64,000 nt of DNA from Peptoniphilus_A sp022767005 (GCF_050315115.1 NZ_JBNPOJ010000002.1:62001-126000), one strand, 5' to 3'; shown: positions 1 to 8,629, counted from the stretch's first letter. Numbers and translations are program-made. Notes: generated by a model not told the origin, from the letters alone.

Positions 1-675
1 CTTTGTGGACATGCGACTGTTGCAACTTTTTATGCACTAGCAGAAAATGAATATATTAAAAGTGAAGAAGAAGGTATAAAGAAGATTATTCAACACACAA
101 AAATTGGGAAAATACCTGTTGAACTTGAATATAGGAATGGAAAAATTCAAAATATTTATATGAATTTAGATATTAAACTAGATGAAAAATTTGAAGACGA
201 AGATAGAATTTTAAAAATTCTTAACTTAAAAAAAGAAGATATAGGACTTGAAATAGCTGAAAATTTAAGTATGAAAAAAATATCAACGGGAACTTGTGAC
301 ATAATTGTACCTGTAAAAAATGAGGAATCACTTTCTTCTATATTATTAGATAAAAAAGAAGCACTTAAAATTTCGAGAGATGAAAATTTAATATCAATTC
401 ATGCTTTCACAACTAATGATGGAAAAACAATTAAACAAAGAACTTTTTCTCCAATAATCGGCGAGGATGAAGAATTTGGAAGCGGAACATCAACAGCTGC
501 AACTATGTATTATCTAAGTTCAAACAGAATAACAGAAAGCAAGAGTATTACAGCAATACAAGGCGATTACATTGGAAGAATTTCAAAAGTTTTTACTAGC
601 ATAACAGATAGAGAAAAAAGGATTCGCGTTGGGGGAAGAGCTTACGTATTTATGAATGGAGTTTTATATTTATAA
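1..675 (+). CDS. PhzF family epimerase/isomerase, 5' truncated
   Basis: The reading frame is open from base 1 and 224 codons are visible, so the true start lies before the window. The fragment begins with LCGHATVA, the N-terminal half signature of PhzF-type proteins. FGSGTSTAATMYYL corresponds to the second-half EDPATGSA-like motif, and VGGRAYVFMNGVLYL is the usual family ending. PhzF-fold enzymes have two similar lobes with the active site between them. Most are isomerases of unknown substrate and are not tied to phenazine synthesis. No phenazine genes are nearby. The fold assignment is firm and the reaction is unknown. The stop codon overlaps the next start (TAATG), so the two genes are probably co-translated. 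Confidence 0.85.
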   Translation, partial: LCGHATVATFYALAENEYIKSEEEGIKKIIQHTKIGKIPVELEYRNGKIQNIYMNLDIKLDEKFEDEDRILKILNLKKEDIGLEIAENLSMKKISTGTCDIIVPVKNEESLSSILLDKKEALKISRDENLISIHAFTTNDGKTIKQRTFSPIIGEDEEFGSGTSTAATMYYLSSNRITESKSITAIQGDYIGRISKVFTSITDREKRIRVGGRAYVFMNGVLYL

Positions 676-1091
676 TGGCGAGAAAAGAGAAAAAATCAAA
701 GAAATCAAAAATTGTTCTCTTCGTATTTTTTGTAGTAATTATGTTTTTTGGAGTTAGTTTAGTTTCTTCACGGAATAAAATAGTAGATATTAATCCAAAA
801 GATGTTGATTACATTGAGATAATTGGTTTTAAAACCGACAATATGAAGACAATAAAGGAAGAAAAAATTGTAAATAAAATAGTAAAAGATTTAAATCGAT
901 TGAGAGGAAAACAGGCAAATAAAGACACTAATGCAGAAATTGCAAATTATATAAACGTCTATTTTACAAGTGGAAATAAAATTTCTTTTGTAAAAACAGG
1001 TCTTACTATTAGAGTAAATAATATTTATTACAATATTAGTTCAAACAACTCAAAAATGATTGATAATATAATAGAAAAGTATGGAAGATAA
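675..1091 (+). CDS. Small membrane-anchored protein of unknown function
   Basis: 138 residues. A very basic N-terminus is followed by one hydrophobic segment at about residues 13-32 (IVLFVFFVVIMFFGVSL). The rest is a polar domain of about 105 residues, predicted to face outside. There is no lipobox cysteine, so this is an uncleaved signal anchor. The ATG shares a base with the stop of the PhzF gene, and a hairpin terminator follows the stop. I do not recognise a family. Confidence 0.7.
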   Translation: MARKEKKSKKSKIVLFVFFVVIMFFGVSLVSSRNKIVDINPKDVDYIEIIGFKTDNMKTIKEEKIVNKIVKDLNRLRGKQANKDTNAEIANYINVYFTSGNKISFVKTGLTIRVNNIYYNISSNNSKMIDNIIEKYGR

Positions 1092-1095
1092 AATA

Positions 1096-1125
1096 AAGCT
1101 GGCTTAGTTAAAAAGTCAGCTTTTT
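1096..1125. terminator. Intrinsic terminator, probably bidirectional
   Basis: An 8-bp stem (AAGCTGGC at 1096-1103 with GTCAGCTT at 1115-1122, one G-U pair) is followed by TTTTT on the plus strand. An AT-rich TATTTTAT tract on the minus strand lets it also serve the tRNA gene that reads leftwards into it. Confidence 0.75.
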
Positions 1126-1139
1126 AAAGATATAAATGG

Positions 1140-1212
1140 AGCTGATAGGCGGATTTGAACCGCCGACCTATTGATTACGAATCAATTGCTCTACCAACTG
1201 AGCCATATCAGC
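1140..1212 (-). tRNA. tRNA-Thr (anticodon CGT)
   Basis: Read on the minus strand it folds as a complete cloverleaf. The acceptor stem is GCTGATA with TATCAGC. The D arm contains AGTTGGTAGA. The anticodon stem is ATTGA with TCAAT around the loop TTCGTAA, and the T arm is GGCGG-TTCAAAT-CCGCC. Positions 34-36 are CGT, which reads the Thr codon ACG. CCA is not encoded. Confidence 0.95.
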
Positions 1213-1225
1213 AAATAATAAAATA

Positions 1226-1253
1226 ATTATAGCACTAATTAAAAAAAAGTAAA
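1226..1253 (-). promoter_or_regulatory. Promoter of tRNA-Thr
   Basis: On the minus strand TTTACT (-35) lies 16 bp before TATAAT (-10), which is about 13 bp upstream of the mature tRNA 5' end. Confidence 0.6.
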
Positions 1254-1276
1254 ATCGAAAAATAATGTATTAATGA

Positions 1277-1282
1277 TATAAT
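1277..1282 (+). promoter_or_regulatory. -10 element of the glpK promoter
   Basis: TATAAT lies only 15 bp before the glpK start, so the predicted transcript has a leader of about 10 bases with a weak GGTG ribosome site. No good -35 is visible. No cre-like site was recognised by eye. Confidence 0.5.
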
Positions 1283-1297
1283 GAAGATGGTGATTAA

Positions 1298-2785
1298 ATG
1301 AAATACATAATGGCATTTGATGCAGGTACTACATCTGCAAGGACAATAATTTTTGATAAAAAGGGAAATCCAGTATCTGTTGCGCAAAAGGAACTTATTA
1401 AACATTTTCCAAAACCTGGATATGTTGAAGAAGAGCCAGAAGATCTTTGGTCAAAGCAAATAGGTACGGCAGTGGAAGCAATGTCTAAAAAAGGTATCGA
1501 CCCAAAAGATATTGCGGCGATTGGAATTACAAATCAAAGAGAAACTACAATTGTTTGGAACAAAAAGACAATGGAGCCAGTTTATAACGCTATTGTATGG
1601 CAGTGCAAAAGAACTTCAAAATACTGTGAAGAACTAAAAGAAAGAGGACTTGAAGAAAAAATAAAAGAAAAGACGGGACTTGTGATAGACCCTTATTTTT
1701 CCGCCACAAAAATAAGGTGGATTCTTGAAAATGTGGACGGTGCAATAGAAATGGCTAATCGCGGAGAACTTTTGTTTGGGACAGTAGATACATATCTAAT
1801 CTATAAATTAACAGATGGTGAAGTTCACATAACAGACTACACAAATGCGTCAAGGACAATGTTATTTAACATAAAAGAAAAGAAATGGGACGATGAGCTT
1901 TTAGAAATTTTTGACATACCGAGATCCATGCTTCCCGAAATAAAAAATTCTAGCGAAGTATATGGCAATTCAAAATCAAAATACTTAGGTTGTGAAATAC
2001 CAATTGCCTCTGCAATAGGTGATCAACAGTCTTCACTTTTTGGCACAGCATCCTTTGAAAAAGGCATGGCAAAATCAACTTATGGCACAGGAGCTTTTAT
2101 CTTAATGAATACTGGCGACGAGCTAATAAGATCACAAAATGGTCTTGTTTCAACAATTGCATGGTCAATAAATGGGAAGATTAAATATGCACTTGAAGGA
2201 TCAATTTTCGAAGCAGGTTCATGCATTAATTTTTTGCGTGACAATCTAAGGATTATAGACCAAGCAGACGATTCCGAATACATGGCAAGCAAGGTAAAGG
2301 ACACCAATGACTGTTATTTTATACCAGCCTTCACAGGTCTTGGAGCGCCTTATTGGGATCAATACGCAAGAGGCAGCATAATTGGACTAACAGGCTCAGT
2401 TAATAAATATCACATAATAAGAGCAGCATTGGAATCAATAGCGTACTTGAGTTGTGATGTAGTAGAAGCAATGCAAGAAGATTCAAAGATAAAAATTAAA
2501 TCACTAAAGGTTGATGGCGGAGTTAGCAAGAATAATTTTTTGATGCAATTTTTGTCAGATATTGTTGGAGTTGAAGTCACAAGACCAAAAGTAATTGAAT
2601 TGACAGCTCTTGGTGCATGTTACATGGCTGGGCTGGCAGTAGGATTTTGGAAGAATATAGATGAAATAAGGGAAAATAATGAAATAGAAAAATATTTTGA
2701 GCCAAAAATGGAAGAGGAAGAAAGAAATAAAAAGATGGATAGATGGCATGAAGCCATAAAATATTCTATGAATTGGGCGAAATAA
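1298..2785 (+). CDS. glpK: Glycerol kinase
   Basis: Phosphorylates glycerol to sn-glycerol 3-phosphate in the cytoplasm with ATP. At 495 residues it has the usual family length. It shows the FGGY-kinase phosphate-1 motif FDAGTTSARTIIFD near the N-terminus, ITNQRETTIVW (around 80-90), DYTNASRTMLFNI and GDQQSSLFG. The glycerol-binding and ATP-binding blocks are intact. No glpF or glycerol-3-phosphate oxidase/dehydrogenase gene adjoins it, so it seems to be a single-gene transcript with its own -10 just upstream. Confidence 0.96.
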   Translation: MKYIMAFDAGTTSARTIIFDKKGNPVSVAQKELIKHFPKPGYVEEEPEDLWSKQIGTAVEAMSKKGIDPKDIAAIGITNQRETTIVWNKKTMEPVYNAIVWQCKRTSKYCEELKERGLEEKIKEKTGLVIDPYFSATKIRWILENVDGAIEMANRGELLFGTVDTYLIYKLTDGEVHITDYTNASRTMLFNIKEKKWDDELLEIFDIPRSMLPEIKNSSEVYGNSKSKYLGCEIPIASAIGDQQSSLFGTASFEKGMAKSTYGTGAFILMNTGDELIRSQNGLVSTIAWSINGKIKYALEGSIFEAGSCINFLRDNLRIIDQADDSEYMASKVKDTNDCYFIPAFTGLGAPYWDQYARGSIIGLTGSVNKYHIIRAALESIAYLSCDVVEAMQEDSKIKIKSLKVDGGVSKNNFLMQFLSDIVGVEVTRPKVIELTALGACYMAGLAVGFWKNIDEIRENNEIEKYFEPKMEEEERNKKMDRWHEAIKYSMNWAK

Positions 2786-2864
2786 TAAAAAATAAGTTGT
2801 AAGAATGCATGAATATTTAATTTTTAAGAAAGAGTTTTTAATAGGATAAGGTTATCATTTTTGC

Positions 2865-2896
2865 TATAATATATTTAATAAAAAAATTATGAGGAG
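2865..2896 (+). promoter_or_regulatory. Promoter -10 and ribosome-binding site of the UPF0597 gene
   Basis: TATAAT at 2865-2870 and GAGGAG at 2891-2896, 6 bases before the ATG at 2903. The -35 is poorly conserved. Confidence 0.55.
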
Positions 2897-2902
2897 ATTT
2901 TT

Positions 2903-4147
2903 ATGGATTACAATGATTTTTTGAGAGAAAAAATGGTACCAGCTTTTGGATGTACCGAGCCCATAGCTTTGGCTTATGGCGCAAGTCGTGCAAGATCTAT
3001 ATTAGGAGAAGACCCTGAAAAGATTACGGCAAAGTTATCGGGCAATATGATTAAGAACGTGAATAGTGTGAAAGTGCCAGGCACTGATGGAAGAAAGGGA
3101 ATTGAAATTTCTCTTGCTGCGGGCGCCTTTCTTGGAGATTATAATAAGAAACTTGAAGTTTTATCTAGTGTTGATAAAGGCAAGTTAAATATGTTAGATG
3201 ATCTTATAAAAAATGGTTTAGTTAAAATAGAACTTGTTCATGATATTAAGGGACTTTACATAGACATAATTATGGAGAAGAATGGAAATAAATCTCGTGT
3301 AGTAATTAAGGATTACCATACGAATATTATTTATGAGAGTATAAATGATAAAGTACTTTTCGAAAATAAAAATGAAGATGAAAAGCCAGAAGATAAAATA
3401 GATTTATCCTTTGATAAAATTTATGATTTTGCAAAAAATGGAAACTATAAAAACATAACAGACGTCTTAGATAAAGAAATTGAGTATAATTATGATATTG
3501 CAGTAGAAGGAATTGAAAACCCATGGGGTGCAAACATTGGAAAAATGATTTTAGAAGATGCAAAAGATAACTATAATGACAAATTAGTTGCCTACGCAGC
3601 TGCAGGTTCCGATGCTCGAATGTCTGGCTGTGAAAAACCTGTTGTTATAAATTCTGGAAGTGGAAACCAAGGAATAACAGTTTCTGTTCCTATAATTATT
3701 TATGCAAAAGACCACAATATAGAAAGGGATAAATTATATAGATCTCTTATTTTTGCAAATTTAATTGGTCTTTACATAAAAGAGGGAATTGGCGAATTAT
3801 CTGCTTATTGTGGAGTTGTGTCTGCCGCAGCTTCTTCTGTATGTGGAATTGCCTTTATGAAAGATGAAGATGAAGACCTTATAAAAGAAATTCTAAAAAA
3901 TGCACTTGCGACAAATTCAGGAATTATTTGTGATGGAGCAAAGGAATCTTGTGCCATAAAAATTGCATCTAGCTTAAAAATGTCACTCCTTGCATATAAG
4001 CAAGCAAAGTCTGGCAACTCATTTAAATCTGGTGACGGAATAGTAAAGAGCGATGTAGACGATATGATTAAAACAGTTGGACACATTGCAAAGGATGGAA
4101 TGAGAGAAACTGACGAGGTTATTTTAAAAGAAATGATTGGAAAATAA
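2903..4147 (+). CDS. UPF0597 / CyuA-type Fe-S protein, probable L-cysteine desulfidase
   Basis: 414 residues of the serine-dehydratase-alpha-like UPF0597 family. The Escherichia coli member CyuA (YhaM) degrades L-cysteine to sulfide, pyruvate and ammonia. Expected motifs are present: FGCTEPIALA (C17), NSGSGNQGI, AYCGVVSAA and GIICDGAKESCAIKI. These supply the four cysteines thought to include the [4Fe-4S] ligands. In an amino-acid-using anaerobe a cysteine-degrading role is plausible, but the substrate cannot be fixed from sequence. It appears monocistronic. Confidence 0.88.
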   Translation: MDYNDFLREKMVPAFGCTEPIALAYGASRARSILGEDPEKITAKLSGNMIKNVNSVKVPGTDGRKGIEISLAAGAFLGDYNKKLEVLSSVDKGKLNMLDDLIKNGLVKIELVHDIKGLYIDIIMEKNGNKSRVVIKDYHTNIIYESINDKVLFENKNEDEKPEDKIDLSFDKIYDFAKNGNYKNITDVLDKEIEYNYDIAVEGIENPWGANIGKMILEDAKDNYNDKLVAYAAAGSDARMSGCEKPVVINSGSGNQGITVSVPIIIYAKDHNIERDKLYRSLIFANLIGLYIKEGIGELSAYCGVVSAAASSVCGIAFMKDEDEDLIKEILKNALATNSGIICDGAKESCAIKIASSLKMSLLAYKQAKSGNSFKSGDGIVKSDVDDMIKTVGHIAKDGMRETDEVILKEMIGK

Positions 4148-4153
4148 AAATTA

Positions 4154-4164
4154 AAAGACGAGGT
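4154..4164 (+). repeat. Left copy of an 11-bp direct repeat flanking the ABC-F gene
   Basis: AAAGACGAGGT, preceded by AATTA, lies 7 bases after the UPF0597 stop. The same 11 bases recur at 5738-5748, after the ABC-F gene and again preceded by AATTA. Confidence 0.5.
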
Positions 4165-4192
4165 ACTAAATAGAAAAATGGCTTAAAGATAG

Positions 4193-4198
4193 TATAAT
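4193..4198 (+). promoter_or_regulatory. -10 element for the ABC-F gene
   Basis: TATAAT 33 bases before the ATG. A 5-bp hairpin (AAGCA/TGCTT, 4202-4216) lies near the predicted 5' end of the transcript, ahead of the GAGAGGTG ribosome site. I see no convincing leader peptide of the type that controls vga or lsa genes. Confidence 0.45.
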
Positions 4199-4230
4199 AT
4201 TAAGCAAAATATGCTTGCGAGAGGTGTTTT

Positions 4231-5709
4231 ATGTCAGTAATTAAAATTGAAAACCTCACTTTCTCATATTATGGATATGTGAGACCGGTATTTGAAAATG
4301 TATCATTTTCTTTTGATACAAACTGGAAAACAGGACTAATAGGAAGAAATGGAACTGGCAAGTCTACTCTATTTAAGCTACTTCTAAATCAAGAGATTTA
4401 TCAAGGCAAAATCAGCAAAAGTGTTGACTTTATTAAATTCCCACCAAATATAAACGATACTTCAAAATTAGGGATTGATTTATATAAAGAACTAATATCA
4501 GATGAGGAAGAATGGAAATTATTTAGAGAACTTAATTTGCTAAATATAGATGAAGATCTAATTTATAGAGAGTTTGAAAAGCTTTCTAAAGGAGAACAAA
4601 CAAAAATTCTTTTAGCTATTTTGTTTACAAGAGAAGATGGTTTTTTACTTATTGATGAACCAACAAACCATTTAGATATGGACGGAAGAAAAATTGTAAG
4701 TGAATATCTGAAAAGTAAAAAAGGGTTTTTGTTAATATCTCATGATAGAGATTTTTTAGATGGTTGTATCGATCATGTGATTTCAATTAATAGAAATTCT
4801 ATTGATGTTCAATCAGGAAATTTTACATCATGGTATGAAAATAAATTGATGAAAGACCAATTTGAAATCAGTCAAAATGAGAAAATAAGAAAAGATATTA
4901 AGCGATTAAGGGAAGCAGCGAGACAAAGTAAAATTTGGGCGGATAAAATTGAAAACATGAAAAATGGCGTAAAGGTATCTGGCGTAAAGCCAGACAAGGG
5001 TTATATAGGACATCAGTCCGCTAAGATGATGAAGAAGTCCAAGAATTTAGAGAATAGACAAAATAAGGCAATAGAAGAAAAACAGATTTTACTAAAAGAT
5101 ATTGAAACAAAGGAAAGTCTATTATTGCATAATTTACATCATCATAAAAATTCTCTAATATCAATTGACAATTTATCATCATACTATGGAGAAAAGCAGA
5201 TATTAAGCAATGTAAGCTTTGAGATAAAACAATGCGATATAGTAGCTATATATGGTAGTAATGGCAGTGGAAAATCAACCTTGATTAAAATTTTATTAGG
5301 CTTAAATCATGAATATACAGGTGAGATAAAATTAGCAAGTAATTTAAAAACATCCTATATTCCTCAAGATACATCTAATTTAATAGGGAGTTTAAATGAG
5401 TATATTCATAGGCAATCGGTCGATGAAACATTGTGTAAAACAATTCTTAGAAAATTAGATTTTGCTAGAGAATTATTTGAAATGGATATGAAAAATTATA
5501 GTGATGGACAAAAAAAGAAAGTTTTAATTGCTGTAAGCTTGTCAAAACCAGCTCATATTTTTGTTTGGGACGAACCGCTGAATTATATAGATGCAATATC
5601 TAGAATACAAATTGAAGAAATTATAAAAGAAGCAAAGCCGACACTAATATTTGTTGAACATGATAAGCGATTTGTAGAAGATATAGCAAATAAAATAATA
5701 CAATTATAA
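4231..5709 (+). CDS. ABC-F ATPase of the Lsa type (ribosome protection, antibiotic resistance)
   Basis: 492 residues with two ABC ATPase domains and no membrane segments. Domain 1 has Walker A GRNGTGKST (about 38-46), signature LSKGEQ and Walker B LLIDEPTNHLD. Domain 2 has GSNGSGKST, YSDGQKKK and FVWDEPLNYID. A charged linker joins them. The phrases DTNWKTGLIGRNGTGKST and WDEPLNYID are hallmarks of the Lsa group, whose members bind the ribosome and displace lincosamides, streptogramin A and pleuromutilins. Length and linker fit Lsa better than housekeeping EttA/Uup proteins. The drug spectrum is inference. A direct repeat brackets the gene. Confidence 0.87.
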   Translation: MSVIKIENLTFSYYGYVRPVFENVSFSFDTNWKTGLIGRNGTGKSTLFKLLLNQEIYQGKISKSVDFIKFPPNINDTSKLGIDLYKELISDEEEWKLFRELNLLNIDEDLIYREFEKLSKGEQTKILLAILFTREDGFLLIDEPTNHLDMDGRKIVSEYLKSKKGFLLISHDRDFLDGCIDHVISINRNSIDVQSGNFTSWYENKLMKDQFEISQNEKIRKDIKRLREAARQSKIWADKIENMKNGVKVSGVKPDKGYIGHQSAKMMKKSKNLENRQNKAIEEKQILLKDIETKESLLLHNLHHHKNSLISIDNLSSYYGEKQILSNVSFEIKQCDIVAIYGSNGSGKSTLIKILLGLNHEYTGEIKLASNLKTSYIPQDTSNLIGSLNEYIHRQSVDETLCKTILRKLDFARELFEMDMKNYSDGQKKKVLIAVSLSKPAHIFVWDEPLNYIDAISRIQIEEIIKEAKPTLIFVEHDKRFVEDIANKIIQL

Positions 5710-5737
5710 CAAAATAAACAATTAACAATTAACAATT

Positions 5738-5748
5738 AAAGACGAGGT
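5738..5748 (+). repeat. Right copy of the 11-bp direct repeat
   Basis: AAAGACGAGGT again, here at the end of an ACAATTA tandem triplet (about 5717-5739) and just before the terminator of the ABC-F gene. Confidence 0.5.
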
Positions 5749-5757
5749 TAATGTAGG

Positions 5758-5787
5758 ACAGTAGATCAAATTGATTTACTGTTTTTA
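5758..5787 (+). terminator. Intrinsic terminator of the ABC-F gene
   Basis: A 9-bp stem ACAGTAGAT/ATTTACTGT (one G-U pair) with loop CAAATTG is followed by TTTTTATT. Confidence 0.75.
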
Positions 5788-5973
5788 TTGTTTAAAATAA
5801 AAAAAGAAAGGACAAGAAAATGAAATTATAGATGAAAAAATTTTAATAGATAATATCTTTGGTAGTGTGAAAATTTTTGTGTATTAGTGCCTTCTAACTA
5901 GATCGAACTGATGTTTTTTTGAAATACAAAAATATTTTTAATTTTATTTATACATTTTATTTAGATTTTATAC
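5788..5973. other. Intergenic stretch without a recognisable gene
   Basis: A ribosome-site-like GAAAGGAC stands before ATGAAATTATAG, which codes for only three residues. No longer frame is open. It may be a gene relic, but nothing is recognisable. Confidence 0.4.
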
Positions 5974-6030
5974 AAAAAAATACCACCAAGTAAATAGTTT
6001 ATTAAAATTAGCTACTGCTTGGAGGTATTT
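5974..6030 (-). terminator. Intrinsic terminator of the TraB-family gene
   Basis: On the minus strand a 13-bp stem with one mismatch (AAATACCTCCAAG with CTTGGTGGTATTT) encloses a 27-base loop and ends in a run of T. Confidence 0.75.
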
Positions 6031-6049
6031 GATTATATTTAAACTACGA

Positions 6050-7492
6050 TTATTTTTCAATTACATTGTATCCCATAGCTTTTAAAATTCCTGTTACAGA
6101 ATTTTCTGGAACTAAATGAGCGGATCCAACTAATATGAAGTATGTGTTTTTTCCATCTTTTTTTAGCATTGCATCTATTTTTTTTGCCATGCCTTTGTCT
6201 CTTTCGCTTAAAAGTGCTTCGTTAAATTTTTCAGACTCTTCGTCTCCTTCAGCAGATAAAATAGATCTCATTTTAACTTTGTCGCCACTTTGCCAGGCAT
6301 CTAGCAAATTGTCTAGACTTAAATTTATATTTTTATAGCCATTTTTTTCTATTTCACTTGTTAGAGATTCAATCATCTTTATATAGGATGCATTGTCAAA
6401 GTTTGCAAGGATATTTGATTGATACTCTATGGATTCAAGTTCTCCGATTTCAATTTTATTTAATAGACTTAGATTCATAAAGTAGGATTCAACTCCAAAA
6501 CTTGCTCTTGCAGTTTCTCCTAATGGATCAATTGACAAAGTGTTGTAAACTGCCCAAGGTCTAAGAGTTTTTATATCAGCTTCCTTCATTCCAAAACCTT
6601 TAAATAAATTTAGAACTCTTGAATAAAGTTCATCGCCTAAATCATCTTTTAAAGTTTTGCCATCTTTATAGTAAATTTTTTCACGCATTTTTTTTGCTTC
6701 ATCTTTTTTTGACAAATCAATTTCCATAAAAATCTTGTCGGAAGATTTTAGTGCATTTAAAATATTTTTGTCTATTGGGTAAAGGGAACTATTTCCAAGG
6801 TGAATTGAGCCAAGCATATAAATTTTATTTTCCTTGTTGTTTATTTCGTAGAAAAATCCTCTAGAAACTTTATCATTGTCTTGCAAAACTTTATTCACAG
6901 CTCTTGAATATAAAGAGATCATCTCTTCTAGAGAAATTTTTGAATTTAAATACTTTTCATCTTCAGAACCTAAAAATATTTTTGCTTTTTTCAAATTTTT
7001 TATTTCAAATTTTTCATCTTTTAATAGTTTTGAAATTGAATTTAAAATTTCTCCACGGGTAAGTTTTTTAAAAGTGAAGTTTCCAGCTGTCTCTATACCT
7101 CTTTCTTCAATTTTTTTCTTTGAAAGTTTATAACAAGTTTTGGCATCTTCAAATGTTACTGGTTTCCTAAAGTCCCTGCCATTGAAAAAACCTTTCGCAG
7201 GATAAAGCCCCATAAACTGTGCCTCGTTTAGGTCCTTTGTAGCCCATGGACTAAAAACTGGGTTTTTAGTTTCGGATAAATTATCTTTTTTGGATTTTAT
7301 CTCGTGAGCTTCTTTTATTTTTTTGTTTAAAGTATTTTGGTTTTCCTCGATTTTTACATTTTCAGATTTAATTTCTGTTACAATAGGAGCATTAGCTGTG
7401 GCACTTGCAACACTTGGAATTAGAAGTGTTGGAACTAAAACTAAAACAGAAAATATTTTTTTTATTTTAGTTAATTTTTTATTTTTATTCAA
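6050..7492 (-). CDS. Secreted TraB/GumN-family protein with N-terminal SLH-like repeats
   Basis: 480 residues. A Sec signal peptide (MNKNKKLTKIKKIF then a hydrophobic run to about residue 33, likely cleaved after ASA) is followed by a polar linker. Residues about 80-230 look like degenerate S-layer-homology repeats (ATKDLNEAQFMGLYP, KLTRGEILNSISKLL, KISLEEMISLYSRAV). The C-terminal half is a TraB/GumN domain: IYMLGSIHLG (about 237), FMEIDLS, FGVESYF, GELESIEYQS, LLSERDKGMAKKI and FILVGSAHLVPENSV. This fold carries conserved GxH and E residues thought to form a metal-dependent hydrolase site. SLH repeats would tether it to the cell wall. Its target is unknown. Confidence 0.82.
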   Translation of the reverse strand: MNKNKKLTKIKKIFSVLVLVPTLLIPSVASATANAPIVTEIKSENVKIEENQNTLNKKIKEAHEIKSKKDNLSETKNPVFSPWATKDLNEAQFMGLYPAKGFFNGRDFRKPVTFEDAKTCYKLSKKKIEERGIETAGNFTFKKLTRGEILNSISKLLKDEKFEIKNLKKAKIFLGSEDEKYLNSKISLEEMISLYSRAVNKVLQDNDKVSRGFFYEINNKENKIYMLGSIHLGNSSLYPIDKNILNALKSSDKIFMEIDLSKKDEAKKMREKIYYKDGKTLKDDLGDELYSRVLNLFKGFGMKEADIKTLRPWAVYNTLSIDPLGETARASFGVESYFMNLSLLNKIEIGELESIEYQSNILANFDNASYIKMIESLTSEIEKNGYKNINLSLDNLLDAWQSGDKVKMRSILSAEGDEESEKFNEALLSERDKGMAKKIDAMLKKDGKNTYFILVGSAHLVPENSVTGILKAMGYNVIEK

Positions 7493-7496
7493 AATT

Positions 7497-8570
7497 TCAC
7501 CTCATATAAATTTCTTTTAAGTTTTTTAAAAGTTTTTCATTTGAGTCATCATTTAAAACACAAATCCTAAAATAATTTTCATCTAAATTTTTAAAACTTT
7601 TACAGTCTCGAATTACTATGCCCTTTTCCAAAAGTTTTTCGCGAAGTTCCGTCGACTTAATTCCATCTAAAATTTTTATCAAGATAAAATTCCCAAAACT
7701 TTTTTGAGGTTTCAAATTTTTTATTTTTGAAATCTCGTGGAATATATAATTTCTCCTTGAAGTTATAAAGTTAAAGACGCGAGAAATATAATCTTCATCA
7801 GAAAACATAACTTTGCCACAAATTTCTGCAACAGAATTTATTTGCCAAAGTATTTCTTTATTTTTAAAATAATTTAAAAAATTTTCATCAGAAGAAAGTC
7901 CATAGCCAAGTCTAATGCCAGGAAGAGCAAAAAATTTGGATGTTCCCCGTACTACTGCAAGATTTTTATAAGAATCAATTAATTTTGTGGAAGAGTAAAC
8001 TGATATATCTGTGAATTCGATGTAAGTTTCGTCGATCAAAATTTTTGCATCTGTTTCTTTTAGAATTTTTTCAATTTGTTCTGTATCTAAAATTGTGCCC
8101 GTTGGATTATTTGGATTTGCAAAAACAACAAACTCAATTTTTTCTTCAATAATATTTTTAATAAGCTCATCTAAATTTATTTTAAAATTATTTTTTTCAT
8201 CTAATTTATACTCTATAATTTTTGAATTTATTTTTCTGAGTTCATTTTCATATTCAGAGTAACATGGCGAAAGGATCATGGAAATTTTTGGAGCGAAAAA
8301 CTTTATCGCATCTTTTAGAATTTCTGTGGATCCAAGCCCAAGCACGATATTTTTACTATCACAATTTACATACTTTGAAATAGAGTTTTTTAGATCTATG
8401 TAATCTACATCTGGATAAGTGGAAAGTAGATTTAAATTATTCTTTAGCTCGTCGAGAGTTTTTTTGCTAGGACCAAGGGGATTTATATTTGATGAAAAAT
8501 CCATGATGTTCCTTATATCAATGTCGTTATTTTTTGCAATTTCAAAAACATTTGCACCGTGACTATTCAT
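7497..8570 (-). CDS. PLP-dependent aminotransferase/decarboxylase, CobD/HisC-like
   Basis: 357 residues of fold-type I. The start MNSHGANVFEIA followed by DFSSNINPLGPS is typical of CobD, the threonine-phosphate decarboxylase that makes the aminopropanol linker of cobalamin. The PLP lysine lies in RGTSKFFALPGIRLGY, and ANPNNPTG and DETYIEF are also present. HisC aminotransferases share these blocks, so a HisC-like role is the alternative. No cobalamin or histidine genes are in the window. It lies 4 bases upstream of the TraB-family gene on the same strand and is probably co-transcribed with it. Confidence 0.8.
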   Translation of the reverse strand: MNSHGANVFEIAKNNDIDIRNIMDFSSNINPLGPSKKTLDELKNNLNLLSTYPDVDYIDLKNSISKYVNCDSKNIVLGLGSTEILKDAIKFFAPKISMILSPCYSEYENELRKINSKIIEYKLDEKNNFKINLDELIKNIIEEKIEFVVFANPNNPTGTILDTEQIEKILKETDAKILIDETYIEFTDISVYSSTKLIDSYKNLAVVRGTSKFFALPGIRLGYGLSSDENFLNYFKNKEILWQINSVAEICGKVMFSDEDYISRVFNFITSRRNYIFHEISKIKNLKPQKSFGNFILIKILDGIKSTELREKLLEKGIVIRDCKSFKNLDENYFRICVLNDDSNEKLLKNLKEIYMR

Positions 8571-8600
8571 TTAAACACCTCTTTTCTATTGTACACTATT

Positions 8601-8629
8601 TTGTAAAATTTTTACATTTAATATATAAT
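8601..8629 (+). promoter_or_regulatory. Promoter of the threonine aldolase gene
   Basis: TTGTAA, a 17-bp spacer and TATAAT, ending 26 bases before the chosen ATG. A divergent promoter for the CobD-like gene must lie in the same 85-bp gap. Confidence 0.6.

Noticed and set aside
5717..5740. ACAATTA triplet considered as a mobile-element end or CRISPR fragment
   Set aside because: Short and simple in sequence. No partner inverted repeat and no transposase gene.
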